A DNA stretch of 8,992 nucleotides from an uncultured Oscillospiraceae bacterium. GTDB taxonomy: Bacteria > Bacillota > Clostridia > Oscillospirales > Oscillospiraceae. The notes below the pieces were generated by a model that searched no databases, had not been told where the DNA came from, and saw nothing but the letters and a program-made list of their open reading frames with translations. The stretch lies in the NCBI GenBank assembly GCA_934635545.1, contig CAKTZN010000072.1, forward strand, positions 1 through 8,992, given 5' to 3'. This document shows positions 1-6,202 of the stretch, piece after piece (position 1 is the first letter of the stretch; every line of letters begins with the position of its first letter). Made by a program: the position numbers and the translations under genes.

Positions 1-32
1 GGACTCTCAACGATAATATTCCGAAAAGCCAT
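1..32 (-). CDS. cas1: Probable Cas1 integrase, N-terminus only (runs off left edge)
   Basis: Only the first ten complete codons are in the window, reading MAFRNIIVES on the minus strand. Cas1 proteins of type II-C loci begin with a similar strand (aromatic/Arg-hydrophobic run), and cas1 normally follows cas9 in this subtype in the same direction, so context carries most of the call. The start is supported by a GTGAGG ribosome binding site (positions 40-45), which overlaps the cas9 stop codon and lies 7 nt before the ATG. The gap to cas9 is 9 bp, so the two genes are almost certainly co-transcribed and translationally close. Cas1 is the integrase that, with Cas2, inserts new spacers into the array. 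No catalytic residue is visible in this fragment, so identity rests on position and a short N-terminal match. Confidence 0.72.
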   Translation of the reverse strand, partial: MAFRNIIVES

Positions 33-41
33 ACTCAAACC

Positions 42-3000
42 TCACTTTCTGCAAAACGCCATGCGCGGCTCTTTCTCGACCTTGTGGTATTCGCCCAGTA
101 CATCCACGGTAAACTTTTCCAGCTTTTCCAGAGTTTTGATCCCCATGCTTCTGATCTCGTAGCTGCTGTCATGGGTACGGCAGGCAATAGCTGCCGTATT
201 GATATTCGCGCTGATATAGTACAGCATTTCCTGCTTTGTTTCGTAGGTGTCGGGAAGTGTGCTTTCCTTCTGCGCTTTGGAGAGCGTTAAGCCCCTTTGT
301 GATGTGACACGTATCAGGTCATTAGGATAGAGAGAGAACAGGAAGTCCTCGGCGTCCATTTCTTTCCATTCCACATAAGGCTTTCCGCGGGTACACGCCT
401 TGTTGGGCAGCTCCTTTTTCAGCGTGTCGGCAATATAGATGGGCACAAAGTAATAACCGTCGTTCTCCACATGGAACACATCGATACGCACCATACTGTC
501 GTTGTCCGCTACACCGGTTCCCTTCAGAACGGGAACATTCAGCGTCGTGGGTTCACACAGCTTGACCTTATTGACGACAGGGCCGGGTGTGCCGTCGCTT
601 TTCGGCTTATGGAAGGGCGCGGCAAAAGCTTTTGCCCCGTTGCCGCCGTGCTTTTTCAGTTCCTCTTTCAGCGCCTCGTAGAGCAGGCGGTCGCTCTGCG
701 GCATATAGTAGTTGGCGATCTCGCCGGTCTTGGGGTCAAGCTTCAGGTCGGTCAACGCGCGCTTCACGACCACAACGCCGTCTTTCAGCGCCTTGGGACT
801 CTTGACCGTCTCCTTGTGCGCCGCACCCGTCACCTTGCGGCGGGGCATACGGGACACAAAGAGCTTTCGCACCGGAATGTCGCCGTTGACATACACAGGG
901 AATCGCTGGGAGATCACAGCGCGGCGGGGATCATCGCCCAGACGGGCTTCCAACTCCCTGCGGAACTCCGGCCATGGATAGGGGAACTGCCTCAGCACTT
1001 CGCCGGTGTGCTGGGAAACCGCCATACTGCCCGCCTCTGTCTGTACATACTCACATTCCCGCAGTGCGGCATAACGGCTCACCTGCTGGATCATTCCGTC
1101 TGTTGTGCAGGCGATCACCAGCGCATCCACTGCGTGGTGCAGATCCCCGTTTTCGCGGATCTTGGCAATGCCCCAGCGCTTGCGCATATAGGAGGTAACA
1201 GCGCCGTTGACGGCCGTCACATGCTTCTTTCGCCCGCTGGCAAAATCGGCAAATTCCAGATGGTCACTGATATAGTTCAGCAGGAAGCGGGACATGGTTT
1301 TGGTGTCCTGCAAATTCCGCTCCTTGAACTTCTTTTCGTCCTCAGCAGTAATGGTCTCCTTCAGCAGCCGCTGCTTTTTCCTGAAATCGCGGATACTGCT
1401 CTCCACCCAGACGATGAAATCCTCCCGCCGCTTGCCCTGCAAATACTGCAGCGGCAGGCGGTTGCTCTTGTTGCGGTTCTCCTCCGTGAATACCAGCACC
1501 TTGTTTTTATAGCCGTCGTCAAAGGAGATGCTGTACGGAATGATATGATCCACCTCCACATACCCCGGCTCAAAGAGCCGCTCAATGGAGATATGCTTTT
1601 GGGAATACGCGCACTCGCCGTGCTGTTCCTCCCACAGCTTGAATTTCACCAGATCCTGTCCCGTGGGGCGTTCCTTGCCGTATTCTGTGCGGATACGCTC
1701 CATGAGCTGTTCGTTGTGGGTGCGATTTTCGTCCATATCCTTTTTCATCTTGCTGCGCTCTGCAAAATCGCGGGCCATCTCCCGTGCCAGCTCGATGTTG
1801 ATAAAGGTCGGACTGCTGCCGCGTTCCCGGATAATGGCGTTAAGGACTTTCACCGTTTGCGAGATCGCGCGCCGCACAACAGGGCTTGTCACATCCGCGA
1901 AATCATCCTCCGTAGGGTGGAGAAGGCGCGTCCGTGTTTCACCGTCATGTCCCTTGAAATCATATCCCGCAGCGGCGCAGGCTTCATCGTATTTCATTCC
2001 TTTTTCCAGAAAAGGAATCAGCTTATCGCAGGCCTTTACGGAAAGGTGGCCGAACTTGCTAAAGCTCATCGTCTCGGCAATGTCGATCTCCATCTCCGAC
2101 AGACCGACCGCAGCCAGACGGGGACGGATATTGACGGAAGTCTTGTACGTGGAGAGAACGCGTCCCAGCTCATTTTTCTGCTGACGGGTCAGCCCGTCAA
2201 AATGGTTTTTGGAAAGCTTGTTGAAAGCCGCCCGCATTTGGTGATAGGCTCTGAGATAGCAGAACTTTGTTTTCTTTTCCGCCTCCTCATAGTCCTCCGC
2301 ATTCTTATAGGACACCGCGTTAAACGTCGTACCTGCTGGGATTCCCAGCTCTTTGCGAATGCGAGAGAAATTAAGGTCCTTCGTCTTATGTGCCAGCGCG
2401 ATAAGCGCCTCCCGCTGTGCGCCGGAAAGCGGACTGCTTTCGCCGCCGCAGATCAGTCGCAGGTGGTTGACATTCTGGAGCAGCGTAAAATACTCAAAGG
2501 AATAGCTGGCCTTTGCCGCGCGCGGCTCTCCCGTCTCCAACGTACACTTGCCGATCATCTTCTCGATCTGGCTCCCTCCATAGGGGCTGCCCTGACCGGG
2601 GCCTTCATCAAAGGAGCGCTGACTCAGGAGTATTTCCAGATACTGCTCCTCCAGTTCCGCCGCCGCGAAAGGCTGTCCCCACTCGCGCTGGGCCTTGAAG
2701 ATGGCGCGGACTTCTTCCTCCACCATGTCCCGCCCCACGGTCGCAAGGTATTTGCCGCCTTTGTTCCGCTTATTGGTGCTGTACTGCGGGTCTTTCAGCA
2801 GCATTTCGCCCACTGTGCGGTAGCCCTTTTCGGACATGCGCGCACGGTTGGCCGTTACGGCGGCAAGCAGCTCACCATCCTCCTTCGATGTGCCGGACTT
2901 GCGGTTGGACTTGAAACCGCGCCGCTGCGCAATGTGCAGAAGGATACGGGCAAACCCGATGCTGGACACTGGGGCGTCCAGCGCCTTGACGCGCAGCGCG

Positions 3001-3305
3001 TAAATATCCTCCAGCTTTCCCTCAAAAAGGGTATCCAGTTCCGCTTGGGAAACCACATTTTCCGCCGCAAGAAGGCAGCGGATGCGTTCCAAACGGTGCT
3101 GGTGCCGACGCAGACGGCGGCGCGCACTTCGAGCTTCCCGCCGGGGTGCGGCCAGAGAATCACCTGTTTTCGGCTGCTCGGCGGCGTCAAAAACGCGGGA
3201 GCCCATGTTGATGATGCCGAAAGGTCTGTCCTCTCCGTCCAGAGCGACGACCGCCCAGCCTACCGATGCGATACCAATGTCAAAACCGATGGCGTATGGA
3301 TACAT
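42..3305 (-). CDS. cas9: Type II-C Cas9 RNA-guided endonuclease (GeoCas9-like)
   Basis: Cas9 is the dual-RNA-guided nuclease that cuts both strands of invading DNA. The 1087-residue product has the full domain order: RuvC-I (IGFDIGIASVGW, catalytic D9), an Arg-rich bridge helix (about 55-80), a compact recognition lobe (about 85-470), RuvC-II (INIELAREM, E505), HNH (EVDHIIP with D586/H587, then N601 and N610), RuvC-III (LHHAVDALV, H724/D727), and a WED/PAM-interacting region to the end. All nuclease residues are present, so it should be active. Length and the C-terminal block around 1056-1072 (GIKTLEKLEKFTVDVLG) resemble Geobacillus Cas9 (type II-C). The start is fixed by AGGAGG (3313-3318) 7 nt upstream; a nearer ATG at 3308-3310 is out of frame. 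cas1 follows directly and a tracrRNA gene precedes it. The long antisense reading frame over this gene is a composition artefact. PAM preference cannot be read from sequence. Confidence 0.97.
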   Translation of the reverse strand: MYPYAIGFDIGIASVGWAVVALDGEDRPFGIINMGSRVFDAAEQPKTGDSLAAPRREARSARRRLRRHQHRLERIRCLLAAENVVSQAELDTLFEGKLEDIYALRVKALDAPVSSIGFARILLHIAQRRGFKSNRKSGTSKEDGELLAAVTANRARMSEKGYRTVGEMLLKDPQYSTNKRNKGGKYLATVGRDMVEEEVRAIFKAQREWGQPFAAAELEEQYLEILLSQRSFDEGPGQGSPYGGSQIEKMIGKCTLETGEPRAAKASYSFEYFTLLQNVNHLRLICGGESSPLSGAQREALIALAHKTKDLNFSRIRKELGIPAGTTFNAVSYKNAEDYEEAEKKTKFCYLRAYHQMRAAFNKLSKNHFDGLTRQQKNELGRVLSTYKTSVNIRPRLAAVGLSEMEIDIAETMSFSKFGHLSVKACDKLIPFLEKGMKYDEACAAAGYDFKGHDGETRTRLLHPTEDDFADVTSPVVRRAISQTVKVLNAIIRERGSSPTFINIELAREMARDFAERSKMKKDMDENRTHNEQLMERIRTEYGKERPTGQDLVKFKLWEEQHGECAYSQKHISIERLFEPGYVEVDHIIPYSISFDDGYKNKVLVFTEENRNKSNRLPLQYLQGKRREDFIVWVESSIRDFRKKQRLLKETITAEDEKKFKERNLQDTKTMSRFLLNYISDHLEFADFASGRKKHVTAVNGAVTSYMRKRWGIAKIRENGDLHHAVDALVIACTTDGMIQQVSRYAALRECEYVQTEAGSMAVSQHTGEVLRQFPYPWPEFRRELEARLGDDPRRAVISQRFPVYVNGDIPVRKLFVSRMPRRKVTGAAHKETVKSPKALKDGVVVVKRALTDLKLDPKTGEIANYYMPQSDRLLYEALKEELKKHGGNGAKAFAAPFHKPKSDGTPGPVVNKVKLCEPTTLNVPVLKGTGVADNDSMVRIDVFHVENDGYYFVPIYIADTLKKELPNKACTRGKPYVEWKEMDAEDFLFSLYPNDLIRVTSQRGLTLSKAQKESTLPDTYETKQEMLYYISANINTAAIACRTHDSSYEIRSMGIKTLEKLEKFTVDVLGEYHKVEKEPRMAFCRK

Positions 3306-3335
3306 AGCATGTCCTCCTCATACTCCCGGATAGAG

Positions 3336-3427
3336 ATAACGCCCCGCTTACGCGAGGCGTTAGAGCTCTGCGGTGTACTACCTTATCATAGTAACCTGCA
3401 TAGTTCTTGGTATGGTATAAAGAACTA
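3336..3427 (-). ncRNA. tracrRNA gene of the type II-C system
   Basis: This stretch has tracrRNA architecture on the minus strand. The anti-repeat (3421 down to 3385) begins TTATACCATACCAAGAAC and ends GGTTACTATGAT. It is followed by AAGG (3384-3381), a nexus-like segment GGTAGTACACC, and a 24-nt hairpin (3361 to 3338) with a 10-bp stem, one G-U pair and a GTAA tetraloop. The block GGTTACTATGATAAGG matches, from memory, the corresponding part of the Geobacillus Cas9 tracrRNA, agreeing with the Cas9 similarity. The RNA should pair with crRNA repeats, allow processing by host RNase III where used, and load Cas9. The 5' end is inferred from the promoter; the 3' end is uncertain because ATCTCTAT, not a U-run, follows the hairpin. 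The nearby palindrome AGAGCTCT (3362-3369) may be part of the fold. Confidence 0.85.
3338..3361 (-). other. 3' hairpin of tracrRNA (10-bp stem, GTAA tetraloop)
   Basis: AACGCCTCGC and GCGGGGCGTT pair fully (one T-G wobble) around a GNRA-class loop GTAA. It sits where tracrRNAs of II-C systems carry their 3' stem, 32 nt before the cas9 start codon. The downstream sequence ATCTCTATCC is not a U-tract, so it is at best a weak intrinsic terminator and could let polymerase continue into cas9. Confidence 0.75.
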
Positions 3428-3432
3428 TAACC

Positions 3433-3461
3433 AATATAGCATGAATTTTAACGAATTGCAA
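3433..3461 (-). promoter_or_regulatory. Sigma-A promoter of tracrRNA (and probably cas9)
   Basis: On the minus strand a -35 element TTGCAA (3461-3456) and a -10 element TATATT (3438-3433) are separated by exactly 17 bp. The predicted transcript starts near 3427-3425, just before the anti-repeat. No other promoter is evident between here and the cas9 ribosome binding site, so this promoter may also supply cas9 mRNA. Confidence 0.72.
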
Positions 3462-3491
3462 GAACTTTGTATATTTTTCTCTATTTTGCTG

Positions 3492-4280
3492 CTATGCTGC
3501 GGACGACGTCTCCACCGGGAACTGCCGTCCCGTGTGGTCGATGGTGTAGTCCCCCGTCAGGATCAACTGGCTGATAGGCACCACGGTGTAGCCGTCGTTG
3601 ATGAGGTATTCCAGAATCCGCGGCAGCGCCTCCGGCGTGTGCAGCGCCGCGTTGTGGAACAGCACGATGCTCCCCGGCTGCACCCTGGTCGTCACCCGCT
3701 GATAGATGGTATCGGCATCATAGTCCTTCCAGTCCAGGGAATCCACATCCCATTGGATGGGCTCCATGCCCAGCGAACGGACGGCGGAGATCACATGGTC
3801 ATCATACTCGCCGTAGGGACAGCGGATCAGCGTAGGACAGCAGCCGGTGACTGCCTCGATCTTATCGCAGCTCACCTGAATGTCCGCCACGATCTGGGAG
3901 GTGCTGAGGCTGTTATAGTGATCGTGGTGGTCGGAATGGCTCATGACCTCGTGGCCCGCGTCGTGAAGGGCCTTCACCGATTCCGGATATTTATCCACCC
4001 AATCCCCCACCACGAAAAAAGTGGTCTTCACGTTATACCTCGCCAGAATGTCGATCAAATGCTGGGTATCCTCGTTGCCCCACGCGGCGTCAAAGGAGAT
4101 GCTGCACAGCTTCTCCTTCCGCTCCACCGAATAGATGGGCAACTGCCGCTGGGTGGCCGCCGCCGTGCGCGACGCGGGATACAGCGTCACATAGAAGATG
4201 CCCGCCGCCACCGCCAGCGTACACAGCACCGCCAGCACCCGCCGGTGCAGCAGGAATATCCGCACCCGTTTCTCTTTCAT
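3492..4280 (-). CDS. PdaB/YlxY-like polysaccharide deacetylase, membrane-anchored
   Basis: This is a NodB-fold (carbohydrate esterase 4) protein of 262 residues, predicted to remove acetyl groups from cell-wall or cortex sugars outside the membrane. A basic N-terminus and one membrane segment (about 13-34) anchor it. Motif 1 is SFDAAWGNED (D64), the variant form seen in PdaB/YlxY rather than the usual TFDDG. Motif 2 is HSDHH (H115, H119), motif 3 RCPYGEYD (R153), motif 4 WDVDSLDW and motif 5 GSIVLFHN (H209). In spore formers such proteins are often sporulation-linked; that role is inferred. The start at 4280 is preferred: the hydrophobic segment follows properly and AAAGGA lies 10 nt upstream. 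A start at 4349 would run into the divergent PadR promoter. No terminator is visible between its stop and the tracrRNA promoter, so readthrough into the CRISPR locus is possible. Confidence 0.88.
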   Translation of the reverse strand: MKEKRVRIFLLHRRVLAVLCTLAVAAGIFYVTLYPASRTAAATQRQLPIYSVERKEKLCSISFDAAWGNEDTQHLIDILARYNVKTTFFVVGDWVDKYPESVKALHDAGHEVMSHSDHHDHYNSLSTSQIVADIQVSCDKIEAVTGCCPTLIRCPYGEYDDHVISAVRSLGMEPIQWDVDSLDWKDYDADTIYQRVTTRVQPGSIVLFHNAALHTPEALPRILEYLINDGYTVVPISQLILTGDYTIDHTGRQFPVETSSAA

Positions 4281-4342
4281 ACGATCCCCGTCCTTTCTGG
4301 TGTCCAGCCTATGCGCCAGCGGAGCGAAAAAGAAGTTTTCCC

Positions 4343-4371
4343 TTGACAAACGGAGTCCGCTTCGCTATTAT
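4343..4371 (+). promoter_or_regulatory. Consensus sigma-A promoter of the padR operon
   Basis: TTGACA (4343-4348) and TATTAT (4366-4371) are separated by exactly 17 bp. The -35 is a perfect consensus and the -10 matches at 5 of 6 positions. The transcript should start near 4378, inside the first operator palindrome. Confidence 0.87.
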
Positions 4372-4404
4372 GTAGTTAATCTACATATGTAGCAATTCTA
4401 CATA
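4369..4404 (+). promoter_or_regulatory. Tandem palindromic operator, probable PadR autoregulatory site
   Basis: Two 19-bp palindromes abut with a 2-bp overlap: TATGTAG-TTAAT-CTACATA (4369-4387) and TATGTAG-CAATT-CTACATA (4386-4404). The arms are identical and the spacers differ. Centres are 17 bp apart. PadR-family dimers bind ATGTA-type dyads of this sort and usually repress their own operon. Here the first dyad overlaps the -10 box and start site, and the second lies in the leader just before the ribosome binding site (AAAGGAGG, 4406-4413). Binding by this PadR is an inference. Confidence 0.8.
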
Positions 4405-4419
4405 TAAAGGAGGGCAACC

Positions 4420-4770
4420 ATGGAATTTGACAAGACGCTGACCTCCGGCAGCACAAAGCTGCTGCTGATGAAGCTGCTGGAGCAGCAGGACATGTACGGC
4501 TACCAGATGATCGAGGAGCTGCGCCGCCGGTCGGATCATACCTTCGACCTGAAATCCGGCACGCTGTATCCCCTGCTGCACACGCTGGAGCAGGCGGGCT
4601 GGGTGACAGCCCGCGAGGAACCGGCAGCAGGTGGCCGCACCCGGCGGTACTACCACCTGACCGGTTCCGGCCGGGAGCAGCTCGCCGGGAAGGAGGCGGA
4701 ATGGCGCAGCTACGCCGCCGCCGTCACCAAGGTGCTGGAGGGAGGTGCCTGCTGTGTCGGAGCGGTTTGA
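4420..4770 (+). CDS. PadR-family transcriptional regulator
   Basis: A 116-residue winged-helix repressor. Residues about 10-90 carry the PadR core: TKLLLMKLLEQQDMYGYQM (recognition of YGYxM), the wing region DLKSGTLYPLLHTLEQAGW, then RRYYHLT. The C-terminal helix is short, as in the small PadR subfamily (about 110 residues). AAAGGAGG lies 6 nt before the ATG. The stop overlaps the downstream membrane-protein gene by 17 bp, so the two are translationally coupled. PadR regulators of this kind commonly sense a small lipophilic or envelope stress signal and repress an adjacent membrane protein; which signal is sensed here cannot be told. The paired dyads in its promoter indicate autoregulation. 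Confidence 0.93.
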   Translation: MEFDKTLTSGSTKLLLMKLLEQQDMYGYQMIEELRRRSDHTFDLKSGTLYPLLHTLEQAGWVTAREEPAAGGRTRRYYHLTGSGREQLAGKEAEWRSYAAAVTKVLEGGACCVGAV

Positions 4771-6028
4771 CAGCTATCTTGCCCAGGTGGATGAACAGAT
4801 CCGCTGGCCGCGGGTGCGTCCCGCCCTGCGGCATGAGCTGATGGGCCATCTGGAGGAGCAGCGGGACGCCTGCCTGGCGGACGGCATGGACGAGCCCTCT
4901 GCCGAGATGGAGGCGGTGCGGCAGATGGGCGACCCGGTGCTGATCGGCCAGCAGCTTGACGCGGTGCACCGGCCCCGGCCCCAATACGCGCCGCTGCTTC
5001 TGGCGGCGATGCTGACGGTGTGCGGCACGCTGATCCGTATCCATATCGGCGGCGCTTCCCCTGCCAGATCCATTACCGCCGCAGCGCTGGGCTTTCTCCT
5101 GCTGCTGGTGGCTTACTTCTCCGATTACCGCAGGCTGGTGCGGTACGGCGGATGGCTCTATCTGGCCACGGTGGTGCTGGGCTATGCCGCCCGGCAATGG
5201 TGGCCCTGGATTTTCCAGAGCGGCCGTCTCTTCCAGTATGTGTCGCTGCTCTTCCCCCTGGCGGGTACGCTGGCGGCATGCGCCCTGCGGGGCAAACGCC
5301 GGGGCTTCTGGCTGTCGGGGCTGGCCTATGGGCTGCTGCTCTGGCTCAGTTACCGGATGACCTACGCCCTGGGTACGCTGCTGTTGATCCTCTGCGGCGC
5401 AATGACGATGCTGGCCGCCATCCGTCAGAACTGGTGGTCGGTGCGGAAAAAGCCCGCCGCGGCGCTGGTCATCACGGTTTCTGCGGCGGCGCTGGCCGCG
5501 CTGACGTGGGCCCGGTGGGATACGCTGCTGTTCGCGCTGGGAATGGATCCCCAATACTATCCCTACGCCTTCTCTGATACTGTCGTCCGTCAGGTGCTGG
5601 AGCTGGCGCCGAATTGGGGCAGCGCCGACCTCCCCCTGGGGCTTACCCAATCCTTTGCGTATCTGAGTTTCACCGCCGACGCCTCCGACTACCTGCTGAC
5701 GCTGCTGATCTGCCAACTGGGCCGTGTCCCCTTCCTGCTGCTGTGCGGCGCCTTTGTGCTTCTGCTGATCCTTCTCTGCGTCCGATGCCTGCGGCAGCTC
5801 CGGGGCAGCGGCGGTGTGCTGGCCGCGGCGGTGTTCCTGACCCTGGCGGCGCAGTTTGTCAGCAGCGTGCTCTTCAACTGCGGCATTCGCCTCTTTGTGG
5901 CCTATTTCCCCTTCGTGATGGGTAACCTCAACACCGTCATCGACCTGGCGCTGCTGGGCGTGGCCCTGTCGGTATTCCGGCAGGCCGCCTGCCCCGAGGA
6001 CGTGCCCCAGACACCCACACGCGCATAA
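4754..6028 (+). CDS. Permease-prefix protein with SEDS (FtsW/RodA)-like membrane domain
   Basis: A 424-residue integral membrane protein in the padR operon. The first 75 residues are soluble and match the permease-prefix helical domain often found beside PadR genes (HELMGHLEEQ... EAVRQMGDPVLIGQQL). About ten hydrophobic segments follow from residue 80. The C-terminal half looks like a diverged SEDS polymerase: SFTADASDYLLTLLICQLG lines up with the FtsW/RodA block around the catalytic Asp (here D312), but the following Glu-Glu is Cys-Gln. The end (NTVIDLALLGVALSVFR) fits the last SEDS helix. True FtsW/RodA polymerise glycan with a class B PBP; activity is doubtful here. The GTG at 4754 is chosen because AGGGAGG lies 8 nt upstream; a GTG at 4745 lies too close to that site. 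A strong terminator follows immediately. Confidence 0.8.
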   Translation: MSERFDSYLAQVDEQIRWPRVRPALRHELMGHLEEQRDACLADGMDEPSAEMEAVRQMGDPVLIGQQLDAVHRPRPQYAPLLLAAMLTVCGTLIRIHIGGASPARSITAAALGFLLLLVAYFSDYRRLVRYGGWLYLATVVLGYAARQWWPWIFQSGRLFQYVSLLFPLAGTLAACALRGKRRGFWLSGLAYGLLLWLSYRMTYALGTLLLILCGAMTMLAAIRQNWWSVRKKPAAALVITVSAAALAALTWARWDTLLFALGMDPQYYPYAFSDTVVRQVLELAPNWGSADLPLGLTQSFAYLSFTADASDYLLTLLICQLGRVPFLLLCGAFVLLLILLCVRCLRQLRGSGGVLAAAVFLTLAAQFVSSVLFNCGIRLFVAYFPFVMGNLNTVIDLALLGVALSVFRQAACPEDVPQTPTRA

Positions 6029-6062
6029 AAAGGAAGTCCTCCCATGGGAGGACTTCCTTTTT
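6027..6062 (+). terminator. Intrinsic terminator of the padR operon (bidirectional)
   Basis: A 36-nt perfect palindrome starts inside the TAA stop codon: five A, GGAAGTCCTCCC, centred on ATG, GGGAGGACTTCC, five T. It has U-tracts in both directions, so it can stop transcripts from either side. Confidence 0.94.
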
Positions 6063-6071
6063 CTCTTTCCG

Positions 6072-6146
6072 TCACCGCACGGGGATGATCTGGTCGCCGA
6101 AGCGGATGTGATCCACCTGCGTCACGTCGATCGGCGCGGCAAAGCG
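6072..6146 (-). pseudogene. 24-codon C-terminal gene remnant
   Basis: On the minus strand a short frame reads RFAAPIDVTQVDHIRFGDQI then IPVR and stops. It has natural-looking codon use, no start codon and no ribosome binding site. It is cut off upstream by an in-frame TGA that belongs to the terminator of the neighbouring flavodoxin-fusion gene. It therefore looks like the tail of a gene whose body was lost when that gene and its terminator moved in. The tail faintly resembles the ends of DUF4179-type anti-sigma/sporulation-associated proteins (hydrophobic, then DQVD..., GD, IPV), but this is too short to assign. It could also be a chance frame. Confidence 0.4.
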
Positions 6147-6148
6147 TC

Positions 6149-6180
6149 AAAAAAACTCCTCCGAAAATCGGAGGAGTTTT
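6149..6180 (-). terminator. Intrinsic terminator of the flavodoxin-fusion gene
   Basis: On the minus strand AAAACTCCTCCGA pairs with TCGGAGGAGTTTT around a TTT loop, followed by a run of seven T (6155-6149). It lies 22 bp after the stop at 6203. Confidence 0.92.
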
Positions 6181-6202
6181 CCTATTGAATACCCTCACGG
6201 GG

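Noticed and set aside
3306..3490. A degenerate CRISPR array upstream of cas9.
   Set aside because: No repeat recurs at a fixed interval; the similarity to a repeat comes from a single anti-repeat plus a short inverted partial copy.
471..4346. A 1291-codon open frame on the plus strand, antisense to cas9, the tracrRNA and the deacetylase gene.
   Set aside because: Its product has no recognisable domain, it crosses three unrelated features, and the opposite strand encodes full motif-bearing proteins. It is a by-product of GC-rich codon use.
4281..4349. A longer N-terminus for the deacetylase, starting at 4349.
   Set aside because: It would overlap the -35 of the divergent PadR promoter and lacks a ribosome binding site. 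The shorter start gives a standard membrane anchor.
4724..5716. A 330-codon minus-strand frame rich in Gln, Arg, Pro and His.
   Set aside because: It is antisense to the membrane-protein gene, whose permease-prefix domain and helices are clear. The composition is typical of a shadow frame.
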